NCBI RefSeq assembly: GCF_900184245.1
Contig: NZ_FXXB01000008.1
Coordinates: 62,001 to 126,000 of the forward strand
Direction of reading: 5' to 3'
Length of the DNA: 64,000 bases
From: Brachybacterium massiliense
GTDB taxonomy: Bacteria; Actinomycetota; Actinomycetes; Actinomycetales; Dermabacteraceae
The notes beneath the pieces are model-generated. The model was not told the DNA's origin. It saw nothing but the letters and a program-made list of their open reading frames with translations, and ran no database searches. The translations under genes and the position numbers were made by a program. The stretch's first letter is position 1. Each line of letters begins with the position of its first letter. Shown here one piece after another: positions 38,132 through 48,118 of the stretch.

Positions 38132-38913
38132 GTGTCGCCGTCCGAGTGATCCCGTGCCTGGATGTCGACGCGGGCCGCGTCGTCAAGGGCGTCAACTTCA
38201 AGGACCTCCGCGATGCGGGGGATCCGGTCGAGCTCGCCGCCCGCTACGGCGCCGAGGGCGCCGACGAGCTGACCTTCCTCGATGTCACCGCCTCCTCGGG
38301 CGGGCGCGAGACGATGATCGACGTGGTGCGCGCCGCCGCGGAGCAGATCTTCATCCCGCTGACCGTCGGCGGCGGGGTGCGCTCCGCACAGGACGTGGAC
38401 CAGCTGCTGCGCGCCGGCGCCGACAAGTGCGGGGTCAACACCGCCGCGATCGCCCGTCCCGAGGTGATCTCCGAGATCTCCCGCCGCTTCGGGAACCAGG
38501 TGCTGGTGCTCTCGATCGACGCCCGCCGCGTCACCGACGACACCCCCGAGGGCACCGCCCGCTCCGGCTCCGGCTTCGAGGTCACCACCCACGGCGGTCG
38601 CCGCGGCACGGGCATCGACGCGATCGCCTGGATCCGTGAGGTCACCGAGCGGGGCGCCGGCGAGATCCTGCTGAACTCGATGGATGCCGACGGCACCAAG
38701 CAGGGCTTCGACCTCGAGCTGATCCGTCTCGCGCGCGAGGCGACGAACCTGCCGCTGATCGCCTCGGGCGGGGCAGGCACCCCCGAGGACTTCCCGCCAG
38801 CGGTGCACGCGGGCGCGGACGCGGTGCTCGCCGCGAGCGTCTTCCACTTCCAGCAGATGACGATCGGGGAGGCGAAGGCCGCGATGGCGGCCGACGGGAT
38901 CACGGTGCGGTGA
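38128..38913 (+). CDS. hisF: Imidazole glycerol phosphate synthase cyclase subunit
   Basis: A 261-residue TIM barrel that makes imidazole glycerol phosphate and AICAR with ammonia from HisH. Asp11 (IPCLDVDAG) and the second catalytic Asp in LSIDARRV are present, as are TVGGGVR and LIASGGAG. No hisH, hisA or other his gene is in the window. It is translationally coupled to parE upstream and to a phosphoesterase downstream, an unusual setting for this enzyme. Confidence 0.96.
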   Translation: MSVAVRVIPCLDVDAGRVVKGVNFKDLRDAGDPVELAARYGAEGADELTFLDVTASSGGRETMIDVVRAAAEQIFIPLTVGGGVRSAQDVDQLLRAGADKCGVNTAAIARPEVISEISRRFGNQVLVLSIDARRVTDDTPEGTARSGSGFEVTTHGGRRGTGIDAIAWIREVTERGAGEILLNSMDADGTKQGFDLELIRLAREATNLPLIASGGAGTPEDFPPAVHAGADAVLAASVFHFQQMTIGEAKAAMAADGITVR

Positions 38914-39806
38914 GCGCCGCGCTGTCGGTCGCGGACCGGCATGCCTCCTCGCGGATCCCGCCGAGGGCCCGGCTCTTCCGGATCGCGCTCGCTCTGCTGC
39001 TGGTGCTGCTGCTGGGCGGGGGCTGGCTGCTGTGGGACAACCGGCGCCTGGATGTCACCCGGTACGAGGTGAGCACTGCGGCGCTTCCGGCGGGCGCGCA
39101 GGGACTGCGCATCGCGCAGGTCTCGGATCTGCATGCCGCGGACTTCGGCGACTTCCGCTCCCGGGTGCTGAGCGCCGTGCAGGAGGCGGAGCCGGATCTG
39201 ATCGCGCTGACGGGGGACCTGGTCGACTATCGGACCACCCGCATCGAGAGCGTGCTCGAGATGGCCGAGCAGCTGCAGGCGATCGCCCCCGCCTATGTCG
39301 TGCTCGGCAATCACGAGGCTGACTCGCCCGTCCTCGACGAACTGCTCAGAGGGCTCGAGGCGGTCGGCGTGGTGGTGCTGCGCGACGAGGCGGTGACGCT
39401 CGAGGTGGGCGGGACCGAGGTGACGGTGGCAGGGATCGACGACCCGCGGGTGCGCGCCGCCCGAGGCCTGACACCGCGGGATCCGGTCGAGGTGCTCGCG
39501 AGCCTCGCGCTGCCCGGCGACCGCCCCGTCGTGCTGCTCGCGCACCGACCGGAGCTGTTCGAGGAGTATCTCGGCGCCGGCGTGGACCTGGTGCTGTCCG
39601 GGCACGCGCACGGCGGTCAGGTGCGCATCCCGGGAGCAGGCGGGGTGTACGCCCCGCACCAGGGGATGTTTCCGGTGCTCAGCGAGGGCGTGCACGAGCG
39701 GGAGGGGACCACGATGGTGATCAGCCGCGGGCTCGGCAACAGCATCGCCGGGGTGCGGGTCAACAATCCGCGCGAGCTGGTCCTCATCGACCTGCGCGGC
39801 AGCTGA
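38910..39806 (+). CDS. Membrane-anchored metallophosphoesterase (YkuE-like)
   Basis: A 298-residue protein with one N-terminal membrane helix (about residues 26-46) and an outside-facing calcineurin-like domain. Metal motifs are [20 protein letters not shown], and [13 protein letters not shown]. The family includes UDP-diacylglucosamine pyrophosphatase-like and phospholipid-linked hydrolases; the substrate is unknown. The GTG start overlaps the hisF stop by four bases. Confidence 0.87.
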   Translation: MSAALSVADRHASSRIPPRARLFRIALALLLVLLLGGGWLLWDNRRLDVTRYEVSTAALPAGAQGLRIAQVSDLHAADFGDFRSRVLSAVQEAEPDLIALTGDLVDYRTTRIESVLEMAEQLQAIAPAYVVLGNHEADSPVLDELLRGLEAVGVVVLRDEAVTLEVGGTEVTVAGIDDPRVRAARGLTPRDPVEVLASLALPGDRPVVLLAHRPELFEEYLGAGVDLVLSGHAHGGQVRIPGAGGVYAPHQGMFPVLSEGVHEREGTTMVISRGLGNSIAGVRVNNPRELVLIDLRGS

Positions 39807-39888
39807 CCGGAGGCAGCAGCCCGGCGGCCGGTCCCGTGAGGAGACCGGCCGGCGGGAGGTGCCTGAGGGGAGGAGCGCTGGCGCAGTC

Positions 39889-40134
39889 TCACCGCAGATG
39901 GGCGAGGCCGGCCGCGAGCAGGGCGCGCTGCACGAGCTCCTCGTGCTCCTGCCGGGCGCGTTTCGCGGCCTGTTCGTGACGGGCCTTCCGCATCGCGCGG
40001 CGGCGGGCCAGGAACGAGCTCAGCAGCGTGTCGACGGCGCGGTCGTCGGTGAGCTGCTCGAGGCGGCGCAGGGCGCGTTCGGCGGTGGCGGTGGTGGGGG
40101 TGCGCGGGACGTCGGTCAGGACGTGGGCGGACAT
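39889..40134 (-). CDS. Uncharacterised basic helical protein
   Basis: An 81-residue protein I do not recognise. It is rich in Arg, Ala and Glu and predicted to be almost all helix (RALRRLEQLTDD, FLARRRAMRKARHEQAAKRARQ). There is no membrane segment or cysteine. The ATG has CAGGAGA upstream and the G/C third-position pattern is strong, so it is likely real. A coiled-coil or nucleic-acid-binding role is possible but not shown. Confidence 0.6.
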   Translation of the reverse strand: MSAHVLTDVPRTPTTATAERALRRLEQLTDDRAVDTLLSSFLARRRAMRKARHEQAAKRARQEHEELVQRALLAAGLAHLR

Positions 40135-40311
40135 GAGGGGTTCTCCTGAGGGAGCGCTGTGCGGTCATGATCAGGGTCCTCCACGGCGCGGACAGCAGGT
40201 GTCCGCGAGGGCGTGCAGGCGCGTGCCGCCGCGGCGCGAGGGTGCTGCGGGGCGTGATGTGTCGGTGCAGGGCCGGGGCGTGTCACCCGGCGAGGGGGAG
40301 CGGGTGCTCCG

Positions 40312-40473
40312 TCAGCCGGCGATGGGCTCGGCGTGATCGGCGGTGCCGCGGCCCCCACCGGCCGCGCGCTGGGCCACGGACGGTCCGTGGTGCCGGTCGG
40401 GGGATGCGGCGAGGCCGGACGACGAGGCCACCTGGTGCTCCGGGGTCGTGGTCGGGGTCGTGGGCATCTCCAT
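40312..40473 (-). CDS. Possible 53-residue protein
   Basis: Starts MEMPTTPTTTPEHQVAS and ends in IAG. It is Thr/Pro-rich and then Gly/Arg-rich, with no recognisable domain. Almost every codon ends in G or C, as in real genes here. The ribosome binding site is weak; a GGAG precedes the second Met (40467). Treat as tentative. Confidence 0.35.
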   Translation of the reverse strand: MEMPTTPTTTPEHQVASSSGLAASPDRHHGPSVAQRAAGGGRGTADHAEPIAG

Positions 40474-40553
40474 GAGGACAGTCGATCACCGACACCCGGA
40501 ACGGCACAACTGATTTAACCCGTGCCGCGCGGGATCTGCGCGCACATGACAGA

Positions 40554-40586
40554 GGCCCGGCCTCCCCGCGAGGGGAGGACCGGGCC
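40554..40586. terminator. Terminator after the epimerase gene, GCGA loop
   Basis: GGCCCGG and CCTCCCC pair with GGGGAGG and CCGGGCC, with a one-base bulge and a GCGA tetraloop. Confidence 0.75.
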
Positions 40587-40608
40587 CGGTCGAGGCGTGC
40601 GGCGGCGC

Positions 40609-41487
40609 TCAGGCCTCGAGACGATAGGTGACGCCGATCGTGTGGGACTCACCGGGGGCGAGGGCCACGAAGCCGTCCTTGGCCACGGCTGGTTCGATGC
40701 ACACGAACTCGGGCCACGCCGCATCGGGGATGTCCGCCATCGCGGTGACGAGCTCGTCCCACGGGTTCCAGACCACGGTCTTGGAGGTGCCGCGCGGGGT
40801 CGAGACGATGCGGCGGCCGTGGCGCTCGTCCACGAGCGTCACCTCGGCGCTCGAGGCCACGACCCGGTCGGTCGAGCCGGCAAGTCGCAGCGGCTGCTCC
40901 GGCATCACATCCGGTTCCAGTCCGCGGGTGTTGTCGAGGAGGTCCGCGCCCTCGAGGCCCCGGATCTCGATCTCGCGCACATCGCCGACGGCGAGATAGG
41001 TGTGCAGCGCCGCCTCGAGCTCGAGCGACCGGGGACCGGCGGTGATCGTCAGATCCACCGAGAGCTCGGCACCGAAGCGGAAGCGGGCGGTCGCCGTCAG
41101 CGATTTCACGTCCTCGGGGGTGCTCAGCGTCAGCACAACCTCCTCGCCCTCGCGCTCGGCGGCCGCGAGATCCCAGCGCAGGTTCCGCAGCCAGCCGTGC
41201 TTGACCTCCATCGCGAGGTCGCGGCCGGGGCCGAACCAGGGACCCACCAGCGGGATCCCGCCGCGCACCGCCTCGCGCTCACCGAACGCGGAGTCGGGGC
41301 TCAGCCACAGCAGATCGCTGTGACCGGTGGGGATCCAGCTGATCAGGTGCGCGCCGTCGAAGAGCAGCTCCGCCGTGCCGGCGGGGGTGTCGACCCGCAG
41401 CGCGTCGACGCCGTGGGCGGTGCCGAGGGTGACGCCCTCCGGCAGCTCGAGGGTGGGAAGGGAGGCAGCGGTGCCGTCAGAGTTCAT
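40609..41487 (-). CDS. D-hexose-6-phosphate mutarotase (glucose-6-phosphate 1-epimerase)
   Basis: A 292-residue galactose-mutarotase-fold protein of the YeaD type that interconverts anomers of hexose 6-phosphate. Conserved parts are GAHLISWIP, GGIPLVGPWFG, KHGWLRNLRW, HTYLAVGD and CIEPAVAKDGF with the catalytic Glu. It is cytosolic. The ATG 41487 has GACGAT six bases upstream and no ribosome binding site. Confidence 0.88.
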   Translation of the reverse strand: MNSDGTAASLPTLELPEGVTLGTAHGVDALRVDTPAGTAELLFDGAHLISWIPTGHSDLLWLSPDSAFGEREAVRGGIPLVGPWFGPGRDLAMEVKHGWLRNLRWDLAAAEREGEEVVLTLSTPEDVKSLTATARFRFGAELSVDLTITAGPRSLELEAALHTYLAVGDVREIEIRGLEGADLLDNTRGLEPDVMPEQPLRLAGSTDRVVASSAEVTLVDERHGRRIVSTPRGTSKTVVWNPWDELVTAMADIPDAAWPEFVCIEPAVAKDGFVALAPGESHTIGVTYRLEA

Positions 41488-41587
41488 GCCGATATCGTCC
41501 CACGCCCGTCGGCGCCGGAAACGGGACGAGCAGCCTGTTGCCGAGACGCGATCGGCCAGCGCGCCCCGCTGCGGCGGTGCGCAGGGG

Positions 41588-42202
41588 TCACGACGGGACG
41601 GGGCGCTCCTGCGCATCCGCGTCCTCCTCGGCGCACGGGTCCTGAGAGTTCAGCGCGCTCGCGAGCACGCCCACGGTCAGGAACACCGCGAGCAGGGTCG
41701 CCAGCGACCGTCCGGTGAGGGAGGCGGCCGCGGCGGAGATGACATAGCAGGCGGTGCCGCATGCGGCCGCGACCCAGAAGGTGCCCGCCAGGCGGTCCAG
41801 CGCGACCCCCTGGAAAGCCTGCTGGAACACCCCGAACAGCGCCCCGGTGAGGAACAGCCCCAGCACGCCGTGGATCAGCGCGAGACCGAGGATGTCCAGC
41901 GCCCGCCGCCACCAGCGCCTGCCGCCGAGCCACGGCATCGAGCGTCGCGTCTGGGTCGAGAGCGTGAGCGCCGCCTTCGCCGTCCCGCAGCCGAGCACGG
42001 CCAGCGCCGCCACCTGCCCGATCGAGCCCGCGCCGGCCAGCGGGGCGGTGCCGCGCAGGGCGAGGATCCCCACCAGTGCGCCGAGCACCGCCCCGGCGCC
42101 GCCGAGCAGGAGGTGGCGGGACTCGGTGCGAGAGGCGAGGGAGGACCAGGTGCGCGAGGACCGCTCGGTCGTCAGCCGCTCGGCGCCCGTGCCCCCGGAC
42201 AT
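41588..42202 (-). CDS. Uncharacterised multi-pass membrane protein
   Basis: A 204-residue protein with about five hydrophobic segments (roughly 31-50, 58-80, 101-125, 138-160 and 165-185) and a polar N-terminus. I do not recognise the family. Its ATG lies two bases after the parC stop codon, so it is co-translated with parC. Confidence 0.7.
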   Translation of the reverse strand: MSGGTGAERLTTERSSRTWSSLASRTESRHLLLGGAGAVLGALVGILALRGTAPLAGAGSIGQVAALAVLGCGTAKAALTLSTQTRRSMPWLGGRRWWRRALDILGLALIHGVLGLFLTGALFGVFQQAFQGVALDRLAGTFWVAAACGTACYVISAAAASLTGRSLATLLAVFLTVGVLASALNSQDPCAEEDADAQERPVPS

Positions 42203-42204
42203 GC

Positions 42205-44673
42205 TCAGCCCACCGCGGCGATCGGGACGGCGACCGGGGTGCCGGAGCCGTCGCGTCGGCCCGTCGGCTCGGGCAGGTCGATCGGCTGCCCCGCCTCGGA
42301 GGAGGCACGTGCCGGATAGGGCGTCACCCAGGCACCGATCAGCTCGTCCTCACCGCGCAGGAAACGGTGGCAGCGCATGCCCGCGGTCGCGCGGCCCTTG
42401 GCCGGGAACTCGCTGAGCGCGGAGACCTTGAGCGACCCGGTCTGCAGCAGCGGGAGGGTCGCGGAGCTGCCGGCCACGGTGACCACGTCGGCCGGGGCGG
42501 TGACGTCGATGACCCCGAAGGAGACCACCCGGGCGCCGTCGGCGAGCTTGATGCCCGCCACGCCGCCGGCGCCGCGGCCCTGCGGCCGCACTCCGGAGGA
42601 GGGGAAGTGCAGCAGCTGCGCATCGGAGGTGATGAACACCAGGTCCAGGTCCTCATCCTGCTCGAGGTCCACCACTCCCACCACGGCGTCGCCGTCCTTG
42701 AGGGAGATGATCTCGAAACCGTCGGACTTCGGGAAGTCGAGCTGGACGCGCTTGACCACGCCCTGGCGGGTGCCCAGCGCGATCGCCCCGCCCCGGGCGA
42801 GGTCCGCCTCCTCGAGCCGGATCAGGCCCAGCGCCCGCTCCTCGCGCTCGAGGTCGACCAGGTCCGCCAGACGCGTTCCGCCGGCGAGCGAGGGCGCGCC
42901 CGCGGTCGGGGCCAGCGAGGGCAGATCCACCACGGACAGGCGCAGCACCCGGCCCTGATCGGTGACCACGCCGATGGTCGAGCGGGTCGTCGAGCGCACA
43001 TGGGAGACGACCACGTCGTGCGCGCCCCGCGGGCCCTCCCGCAGCAGCGGCTCCTCGCCGGCGACGCGGGCGATCAGGCCCGTCCCGGTGAGCAGCACGC
43101 GGCAGGGCTCGTCGGCGACCTCGAGGGAGGCGCCGGCCTTCACAGCAGGCTTGTCCGCGGCCTCCAGCAGCACGGTGCGGCGGGAGTCGCCGTGCTCGGC
43201 GGCCACCGCGGCGAGCTCGTCGGAGACCAGGGCGCGCAGCACCTGATCCGAGCCCAGGATCTCTTGAAGAGCCTCGATCTCGCGGCGCAGGTCGTCCCGC
43301 TCGGCCTCGAGGTCGATCTGCGAGAACTTCGTCAGCCGGCGCAGGCGCAGCTCGAGGATGTACTCGGCCTGCACCTCGGAGAGGTCGAAGACCTGTATCA
43401 GCCTGGCGCGTGCGGTCTCGGCGTCGTCGCTGCTGCGCACGATCTGGATGACCTCGTCGATGTCCACGATCGCCAGCAGCAGGCCCTCGACCAGGTGCAG
43501 CCGGTCCGTGCGCTTGCGAAGGCGGTGCTCGGTGCGGCGGCGCACCACCTTCAGGCGGTGGTCGACGAACACCTCGAGCAGCTGCTTCAGGCCCAGCGTG
43601 CGCGGCTGGCCGTCCACCAGCGCCACGTTGTTGATGCCGAAGTTCTCCTCGAGCGGCGTGTACTTGTACAGCTGCTGCAGCACCGCCTCGGGGTCGAAGC
43701 CGGACTTGATCGTCAGCACCAGGCGCAGGCCGTGGTGACGGTCGGTGAGGTCCTGGTAGTCGGTGATGCCCTGGACCCGCTTGGCCTGCACCGCATCGCG
43801 CAGCTTCTCGGCCAGCCGCTCGGGTCCCACCTGGTAGGGCAGTTCCGTGACCACGATGCCCTTGCGGCGGGAGGTGATGTTCTCGATCCGGGTGGTGGCC
43901 CGCATCTTGAAGGAGCCGCGACCGGTGCGGTACGCGTCCCGCACCCCTTCGAGGCCGACGATCCGCCCGCCGGTGGGCAGGTCGGGGCCCGGCACGAAGC
44001 GCATCAGCTCCTCGAGATCGGCGTCCGGATGGTCGATCAGGTGGCGCGCGGCCGCGATGGTCTCGACCAGGTTGTGCGGCGCCATGTTCGTGGCCATGCC
44101 CACCGCGATCCCGGAGGCGCCGTTCACCAGCAGGTTCGGGTACTGCGCAGGCAGCACCTCGGGCTGGGTGAGCTGGTTGTCGTAGTTGGGGACCATGTCC
44201 GCGACGTCCTCGTCCAGCGAGTCCGTCATCAGCAGCGCCGCCTTGGCCAGGCGTGCCTCGGTGTAGCGGGCCGCCGCCGGACCGTTGTCCAGGGAGCCGA
44301 AGTTGCCGTGCCCGTCCACGAGCGGCAGGCGCATGTTGAAGCTCTGCGCCATGCGCACCAGCGCGTCGTAGATCGCGGTGTCGCCGTGCGGGTGGAGCTT
44401 GCCCATCACCTCGCCGACCACGCGCTGGCTCTTGACGTGGCCCTTCTCGGGGCGCAGCCCCATCTCGGCCATCATGTAGAGGATGCGGCGCTGGACGGGC
44501 TTGAGGCCGTCGCGCGCATCGGGCAGCGCCCGCGAATAGATCACGGAGTACGCGTACTCGAGGAACGACGACTCCATCTCACTGGTGACGTCGATGTCGA
44601 CGATCGTCTCGTCGACCGCGTCGTCCCCGGCGGGCGGATTGGTGCTGCGTGATCGGGCCATGAGGGACATCAT
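42205..44673 (-). CDS. parC: DNA topoisomerase IV subunit A
   Basis: An 822-residue subunit A. The catalytic Tyr137 is in [11 protein letters not shown] and [11 protein letters not shown] is conserved. The quinolone-determining loop reads [10 protein letters not shown], with Thr99 at the position of E. coli GyrA Ser83 and Asp103 at the position of Asp87. A C-terminal beta-pinwheel (about residues 510-800) follows with repeated G-x-V-K-R-like blades. It is assigned ParC because parE is 4 kb away and dnaA is absent. Three ATGs (44673, 44670, 44661) are possible starts; no ribosome binding site decides between them. Confidence 0.92.
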   Translation of the reverse strand: MMSLMARSRSTNPPAGDDAVDETIVDIDVTSEMESSFLEYAYSVIYSRALPDARDGLKPVQRRILYMMAEMGLRPEKGHVKSQRVVGEVMGKLHPHGDTAIYDALVRMAQSFNMRLPLVDGHGNFGSLDNGPAAARYTEARLAKAALLMTDSLDEDVADMVPNYDNQLTQPEVLPAQYPNLLVNGASGIAVGMATNMAPHNLVETIAAARHLIDHPDADLEELMRFVPGPDLPTGGRIVGLEGVRDAYRTGRGSFKMRATTRIENITSRRKGIVVTELPYQVGPERLAEKLRDAVQAKRVQGITDYQDLTDRHHGLRLVLTIKSGFDPEAVLQQLYKYTPLEENFGINNVALVDGQPRTLGLKQLLEVFVDHRLKVVRRRTEHRLRKRTDRLHLVEGLLLAIVDIDEVIQIVRSSDDAETARARLIQVFDLSEVQAEYILELRLRRLTKFSQIDLEAERDDLRREIEALQEILGSDQVLRALVSDELAAVAAEHGDSRRTVLLEAADKPAVKAGASLEVADEPCRVLLTGTGLIARVAGEEPLLREGPRGAHDVVVSHVRSTTRSTIGVVTDQGRVLRLSVVDLPSLAPTAGAPSLAGGTRLADLVDLEREERALGLIRLEEADLARGGAIALGTRQGVVKRVQLDFPKSDGFEIISLKDGDAVVGVVDLEQDEDLDLVFITSDAQLLHFPSSGVRPQGRGAGGVAGIKLADGARVVSFGVIDVTAPADVVTVAGSSATLPLLQTGSLKVSALSEFPAKGRATAGMRCHRFLRGEDELIGAWVTPYPARASSEAGQPIDLPEPTGRRDGSGTPVAVPIAAVG

Positions 44674-44752
44674 GGCGCATGACCGGCCATGATCCCGGGA
44701 AGCGAGGGCCCCGACGGGACGTGAATCCCGTCAAACCGGCACCGGCCGAGGC

Positions 44753-44758
44753 TAGGAT
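44753..44758 (+). promoter_or_regulatory. Leaderless-type -10 for the GNAT/acyl-CoA ligase gene
   Basis: TAGGAT, six bases (CTGGAC), then ATG 44765. A small hairpin (GACGGGA/TCCCGTC, 44712-44731) lies just upstream. Confidence 0.55.
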
Positions 44759-44764
44759 CTGGAC

Positions 44765-47494
44765 ATGGTGGAACGACGCGAAGGCCTGCGCTCACGACGA
44801 CGCCGAGCCCGGGACGAGGACGCGGACGAGCCCACCTACCCGGCGCACTGGGAGGCGGACATCGCCCTGCGCGACGGCTCGGCCGCGCACCTGCGGCCGA
44901 TCCTGCCCACGGACGCCGAGGCGCTCCAGGACTTCCACCAGCGCCAGTCCGAGCACTCCCGGTACCTGCGCTTCTTCGCCCCGATGCCGAAGCTGTCCCG
45001 TCGGGACCTCGAACGGTTCACGCACGTGGACCACCACGATCGGGTCGCCTTCGTGGTGCTGCTCGGCACCGATATCGTCGCGGTGGGCCGCTACGACCGT
45101 ACGGAGCCAGATTCTGCGGAGGTCGCCTTCAACGTCTCCGACTCCCGGCAGGGCACGGGCCTGGCCTCGGTGCTGCTCGAGCATCTGGCCGCCGCCGCCC
45201 GCGAACGCGGCATCAACCGCTTCACCGCCGAGGTGCTCCCGCAGAACACCAAGATGATCAAGGTGTTCACCGAGACCGGTTTCGACATCGAGCGGATGTA
45301 CGACGACGGCGTGGTGATGGTGTCCTTCCGCATCGACCCCACCGCCCGCTCGCTGGCCGTGATGGCCGAGCGCGAGCACCGCGCCGAGTCCCAGGCCATG
45401 GAGCGGCTCCTGCACCCCGGATCGGTGCTGCTGATCGGGGTCTCCTCCCGCGCCGACTCCGCCGGAGGACGCTTCCTCACCGCCCTCGAGAGCTCCGGCT
45501 ACGAGGGCACCGTGCACCTGATCTCGCGCGATGCGCTCGAGCTGCGCGGCCACCGCACCTGGGCGAAGGTGAGTGATGCGCCCGGCACCGTGGACCTCGC
45601 GGTGATCGCCCTGCGCCCCGAGGCGTGCCTGGCGGCGATCGAGGAGTGCGCCGAGATCGGCGTGCGCAGCATCGTGATCCCCACCGAGGGGTTCTCGGAC
45701 AGCGACCGGGGGCGCCGACTGCAGCGCGAGCTCGTGGCCCGGGCCCGCCGCCACGGGATGCGGCTGCTCGGCCCGGGCTCCCTCGGCTTCCTGCGCACCG
45801 GCGAGGACGCGATCGGCCTCTCCCTCGCGCCCCGCATGCCGCGCCCCGGCCCGGTCGCGCTCGCCGGCCAGTCCAGCGCGCTGTCCGCGATGCTGCTGGC
45901 CGGTGCCGACAGTCGCGGAACGGGGATCCACGAGTTCGTGGGCGTGGGCAACCGCGCCGACGTCTCCCTCAACGACACCCTCCAGCACTGGGAGGACGAC
46001 GAGAACGTACGCGTGATCGGGCTCGCGCTCGAATCCATGGGCAACCCGCGCAAGTTCACCCGCATCGCACGCCGCCTCACCCGCAGCACCCCGCTGATCG
46101 TGCTGCGTCCCCCCGGCAGCGAGTCCCACCTCCCGCCCGGCCACGACGTGCGCACCACGACCCTGCCGCGCCGTGCCCTGGACCAGGTCCTGGAATCGGC
46201 CGGCGTGGTGCAGACCGGGGGAGTGGACCACCTGCTCGACGTGGTCGATGCGATCGGTCGCCAGGGGCTGCCGCTGGGCCGCCGGGTGGGGCTGCTGTCG
46301 AACACGGCCGCGCTCGGCGCCTCCCTGCGCGGCGCCGCGGGACAGGCCGGGCTCGAGGTGGTCGCGGAGAACCGCAGCGTCCCCCTCTCCCCGGATCCGC
46401 GCCTGATCCAGCGGGCCTTCACCTCGATGGCGGCGCTGGGCGCGGTGGACATGGTGATCGCCGGGGTGATCGACCCGCAGTCCGCCGACGTCGTCGAGGT
46501 GCTGCGCCAGATGTCGATCGTGGCCCGCCACTCCGAGGTGGTGCTCCTGGTCTGCCTGGTCACCACTGACGACCGCTTCCACGAGGTGCGCCGTGCGGTG
46601 CGCGAGGACGACTCGCTGCCCCCGGTGCACGCGACCCCCTTCTCCGTGGTGCGGGCCGGGGCCGGGATGCTCGGCGCCGCGCTGCGCCCCGAGGCCGATG
46701 ACGACGAGCCCGCTCAGCGCGAGGACCTCGACCGCGCCGCCGCACGGGACCTGGTCGAGGAGCTGCTGGCGGACCTGGGCGAGCCCGCCCCGGCCGGCGC
46801 CTCGGTGGAGCTCACCCTCGAGCAGATCACCGCACTGCTGGACGCCTACGGCATCGAGCTGCTGACCACCCGCCGGTTCCGCGACGTCGAGGAGGCCCTC
46901 GAGCAGGCCGCCGCCATCGGATACCCGGTCGCGCTCAAGAGCACCGACCCCGTGCTGCGGCACCGCGCGGACCTCGGCGGGGTGCGCCTGGGCATCCCCG
47001 ACGCGGTCCAGCTGCGCCACGCGATCGAGGGGATGCGCCGGGACCTGTCCTACTCCAGCGCCCCGCTCGAGGTGCAGGCCATGGCCCCCGCCGGCGTGCC
47101 GATGGTGGTGCGCAGCGTCGAGGACCCCTCGCTCGGTCCGGTGCTCTCGCTGTCCGTGGCGGGGGATGCGACCGATCTGCTCGACGACATCGCCTACGCG
47201 ATCCCTCCGTTCAGCGAGCGGGCGGCCTCGCGCCTGGTGGACACCCCGGCCACCTCCGTGAAGCTGCGCGGCACCCGCGGTCTGCCCCCGGCGGATCGGG
47301 CGGCGCTCGCCGATCTCGTGGTGCGCATCGGGCTGCTCGCCGAGGACCTCCCGGAGGTCGCGTCCCTCGAGCTGTACCCCGTGCTGGTCGCCCAGCACGG
47401 CACGACCGTCGTCGGCGCCCGGGCGACGCTGGCCCCGCCGCCCAACCGCACCGACGGCGCCCGGCGCGCCCTCTCCGGCCCGCCAGGGGCGTGA
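44765..47494 (+). CDS. GNAT acetyltransferase fused to NDP-forming acyl-CoA ligase
   Basis: A 909-residue fusion of the Pat/PatZ type. Residues about 30-190 form a GNAT domain (NVSDSRQGTGLASVLLEHLA). About 210-330 is a CoA-binding Rossmann domain (HPGSVLLIGVSSRADSAG). The ligase-CoA domains follow, then an ATP-grasp (about 680-890, GYPVALKST...). Related proteins acetylate acetyl-CoA synthetase on lysine. Whether the ligase half is active here cannot be seen. ATG 44765 has TAGGAT six bases upstream and no ribosome binding site. Confidence 0.9.
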   Translation: MVERREGLRSRRRRARDEDADEPTYPAHWEADIALRDGSAAHLRPILPTDAEALQDFHQRQSEHSRYLRFFAPMPKLSRRDLERFTHVDHHDRVAFVVLLGTDIVAVGRYDRTEPDSAEVAFNVSDSRQGTGLASVLLEHLAAAARERGINRFTAEVLPQNTKMIKVFTETGFDIERMYDDGVVMVSFRIDPTARSLAVMAEREHRAESQAMERLLHPGSVLLIGVSSRADSAGGRFLTALESSGYEGTVHLISRDALELRGHRTWAKVSDAPGTVDLAVIALRPEACLAAIEECAEIGVRSIVIPTEGFSDSDRGRRLQRELVARARRHGMRLLGPGSLGFLRTGEDAIGLSLAPRMPRPGPVALAGQSSALSAMLLAGADSRGTGIHEFVGVGNRADVSLNDTLQHWEDDENVRVIGLALESMGNPRKFTRIARRLTRSTPLIVLRPPGSESHLPPGHDVRTTTLPRRALDQVLESAGVVQTGGVDHLLDVVDAIGRQGLPLGRRVGLLSNTAALGASLRGAAGQAGLEVVAENRSVPLSPDPRLIQRAFTSMAALGAVDMVIAGVIDPQSADVVEVLRQMSIVARHSEVVLLVCLVTTDDRFHEVRRAVREDDSLPPVHATPFSVVRAGAGMLGAALRPEADDDEPAQREDLDRAAARDLVEELLADLGEPAPAGASVELTLEQITALLDAYGIELLTTRRFRDVEEALEQAAAIGYPVALKSTDPVLRHRADLGGVRLGIPDAVQLRHAIEGMRRDLSYSSAPLEVQAMAPAGVPMVVRSVEDPSLGPVLSLSVAGDATDLLDDIAYAIPPFSERAASRLVDTPATSVKLRGTRGLPPADRAALADLVVRIGLLAEDLPEVASLELYPVLVAQHGTTVVGARATLAPPPNRTDGARRALSGPPGA

Positions 47495-47535
47495 AGGACG
47501 CCGAGGGACCTGCCCGGTCATGGGACACTGGAGCG

Positions 47536-48111
47536 ATGACCACCGCACTTCCCGCCGACCTCCTCCGGGCCCTCGAGACCGCCGGGTACTTCCCGCAGAC
47601 GGCGGCCCAGAGCCTGGCGCGCTCGCTGCGCGGCGCCGAGCCGGTCGCCTTCCTCGTGCGTCCCGAGACCACCTTCGACGGCCCCGAGGTGCGACGCCAC
47701 CTCACCGTCCTCGTGCTCACCGCCGCCCACCTGCACATCACCCACCTCGATGACGATCCGGCCGATGCGCTGAACCCCAGCCAGGTGGTCTCGACCACCG
47801 AGCGGATCCGGCTGCAGCGGATCACCGCGACGGGCCTGTCCCAGGTGTTCGACACCGACGGGAAGCACAGCCCCGCCCGGGAGGCCGAGATCACCCTCGG
47901 GGTCACCTGGGACGGGACACGGCGCGTGGATGTGGAGCGGGCCGTGTGCGAGGACCCGAACTGCCAGCTCGACCACGGATACACCGGCACCACCTCCCCG
48001 TCGGACCTCGCGCTGCGCGTGAGCGCCCTGGCCGACGGCGCCGGCGCCGTCGAGGAGGCCCTGGCGTTCCACGACGTGCTGCTCGACGCGGTCGACGCCG
48101 CCACGGCCTGA
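47536..48111 (+). CDS. DUF5998 family protein
   Basis: A 191-residue actinobacterial protein matching DUF5998: LETAGYFPQTAAQSLARSL and RPETTFDGPEVRRHLTVLVL near the N-terminus, DPNCQLDHGYTGT later. Its function is unknown. It has no membrane segment. The next gene starts seven bases after its stop, and the two are conserved neighbours in related genomes. The ATG 47536 has no ribosome binding site; GACACT lies six bases upstream. Confidence 0.8.
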   Translation: MTTALPADLLRALETAGYFPQTAAQSLARSLRGAEPVAFLVRPETTFDGPEVRRHLTVLVLTAAHLHITHLDDDPADALNPSQVVSTTERIRLQRITATGLSQVFDTDGKHSPAREAEITLGVTWDGTRRVDVERAVCEDPNCQLDHGYTGTTSPSDLALRVSALADGAGAVEEALAFHDVLLDAVDAATA

Positions 48112-48118
48112 CACCTCC

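Larger units (their letters stand above)
40135..40608. other. Gap between small protein and epimerase
   Basis: About 470 nt. It contains a possible 53-residue gene (40312-40473, minus), an A+T-rich TTAAAT (40513-40518, minus strand) that could be a -10, and the epimerase terminator (40554-40586). Other frames here look like noise. Confidence 0.5.

Noticed and set aside
42076-44652. 858-codon plus-strand frame opposite parC
   Set aside because: It is a shadow of the topoisomerase subunit, with no domain and no ribosome binding site.
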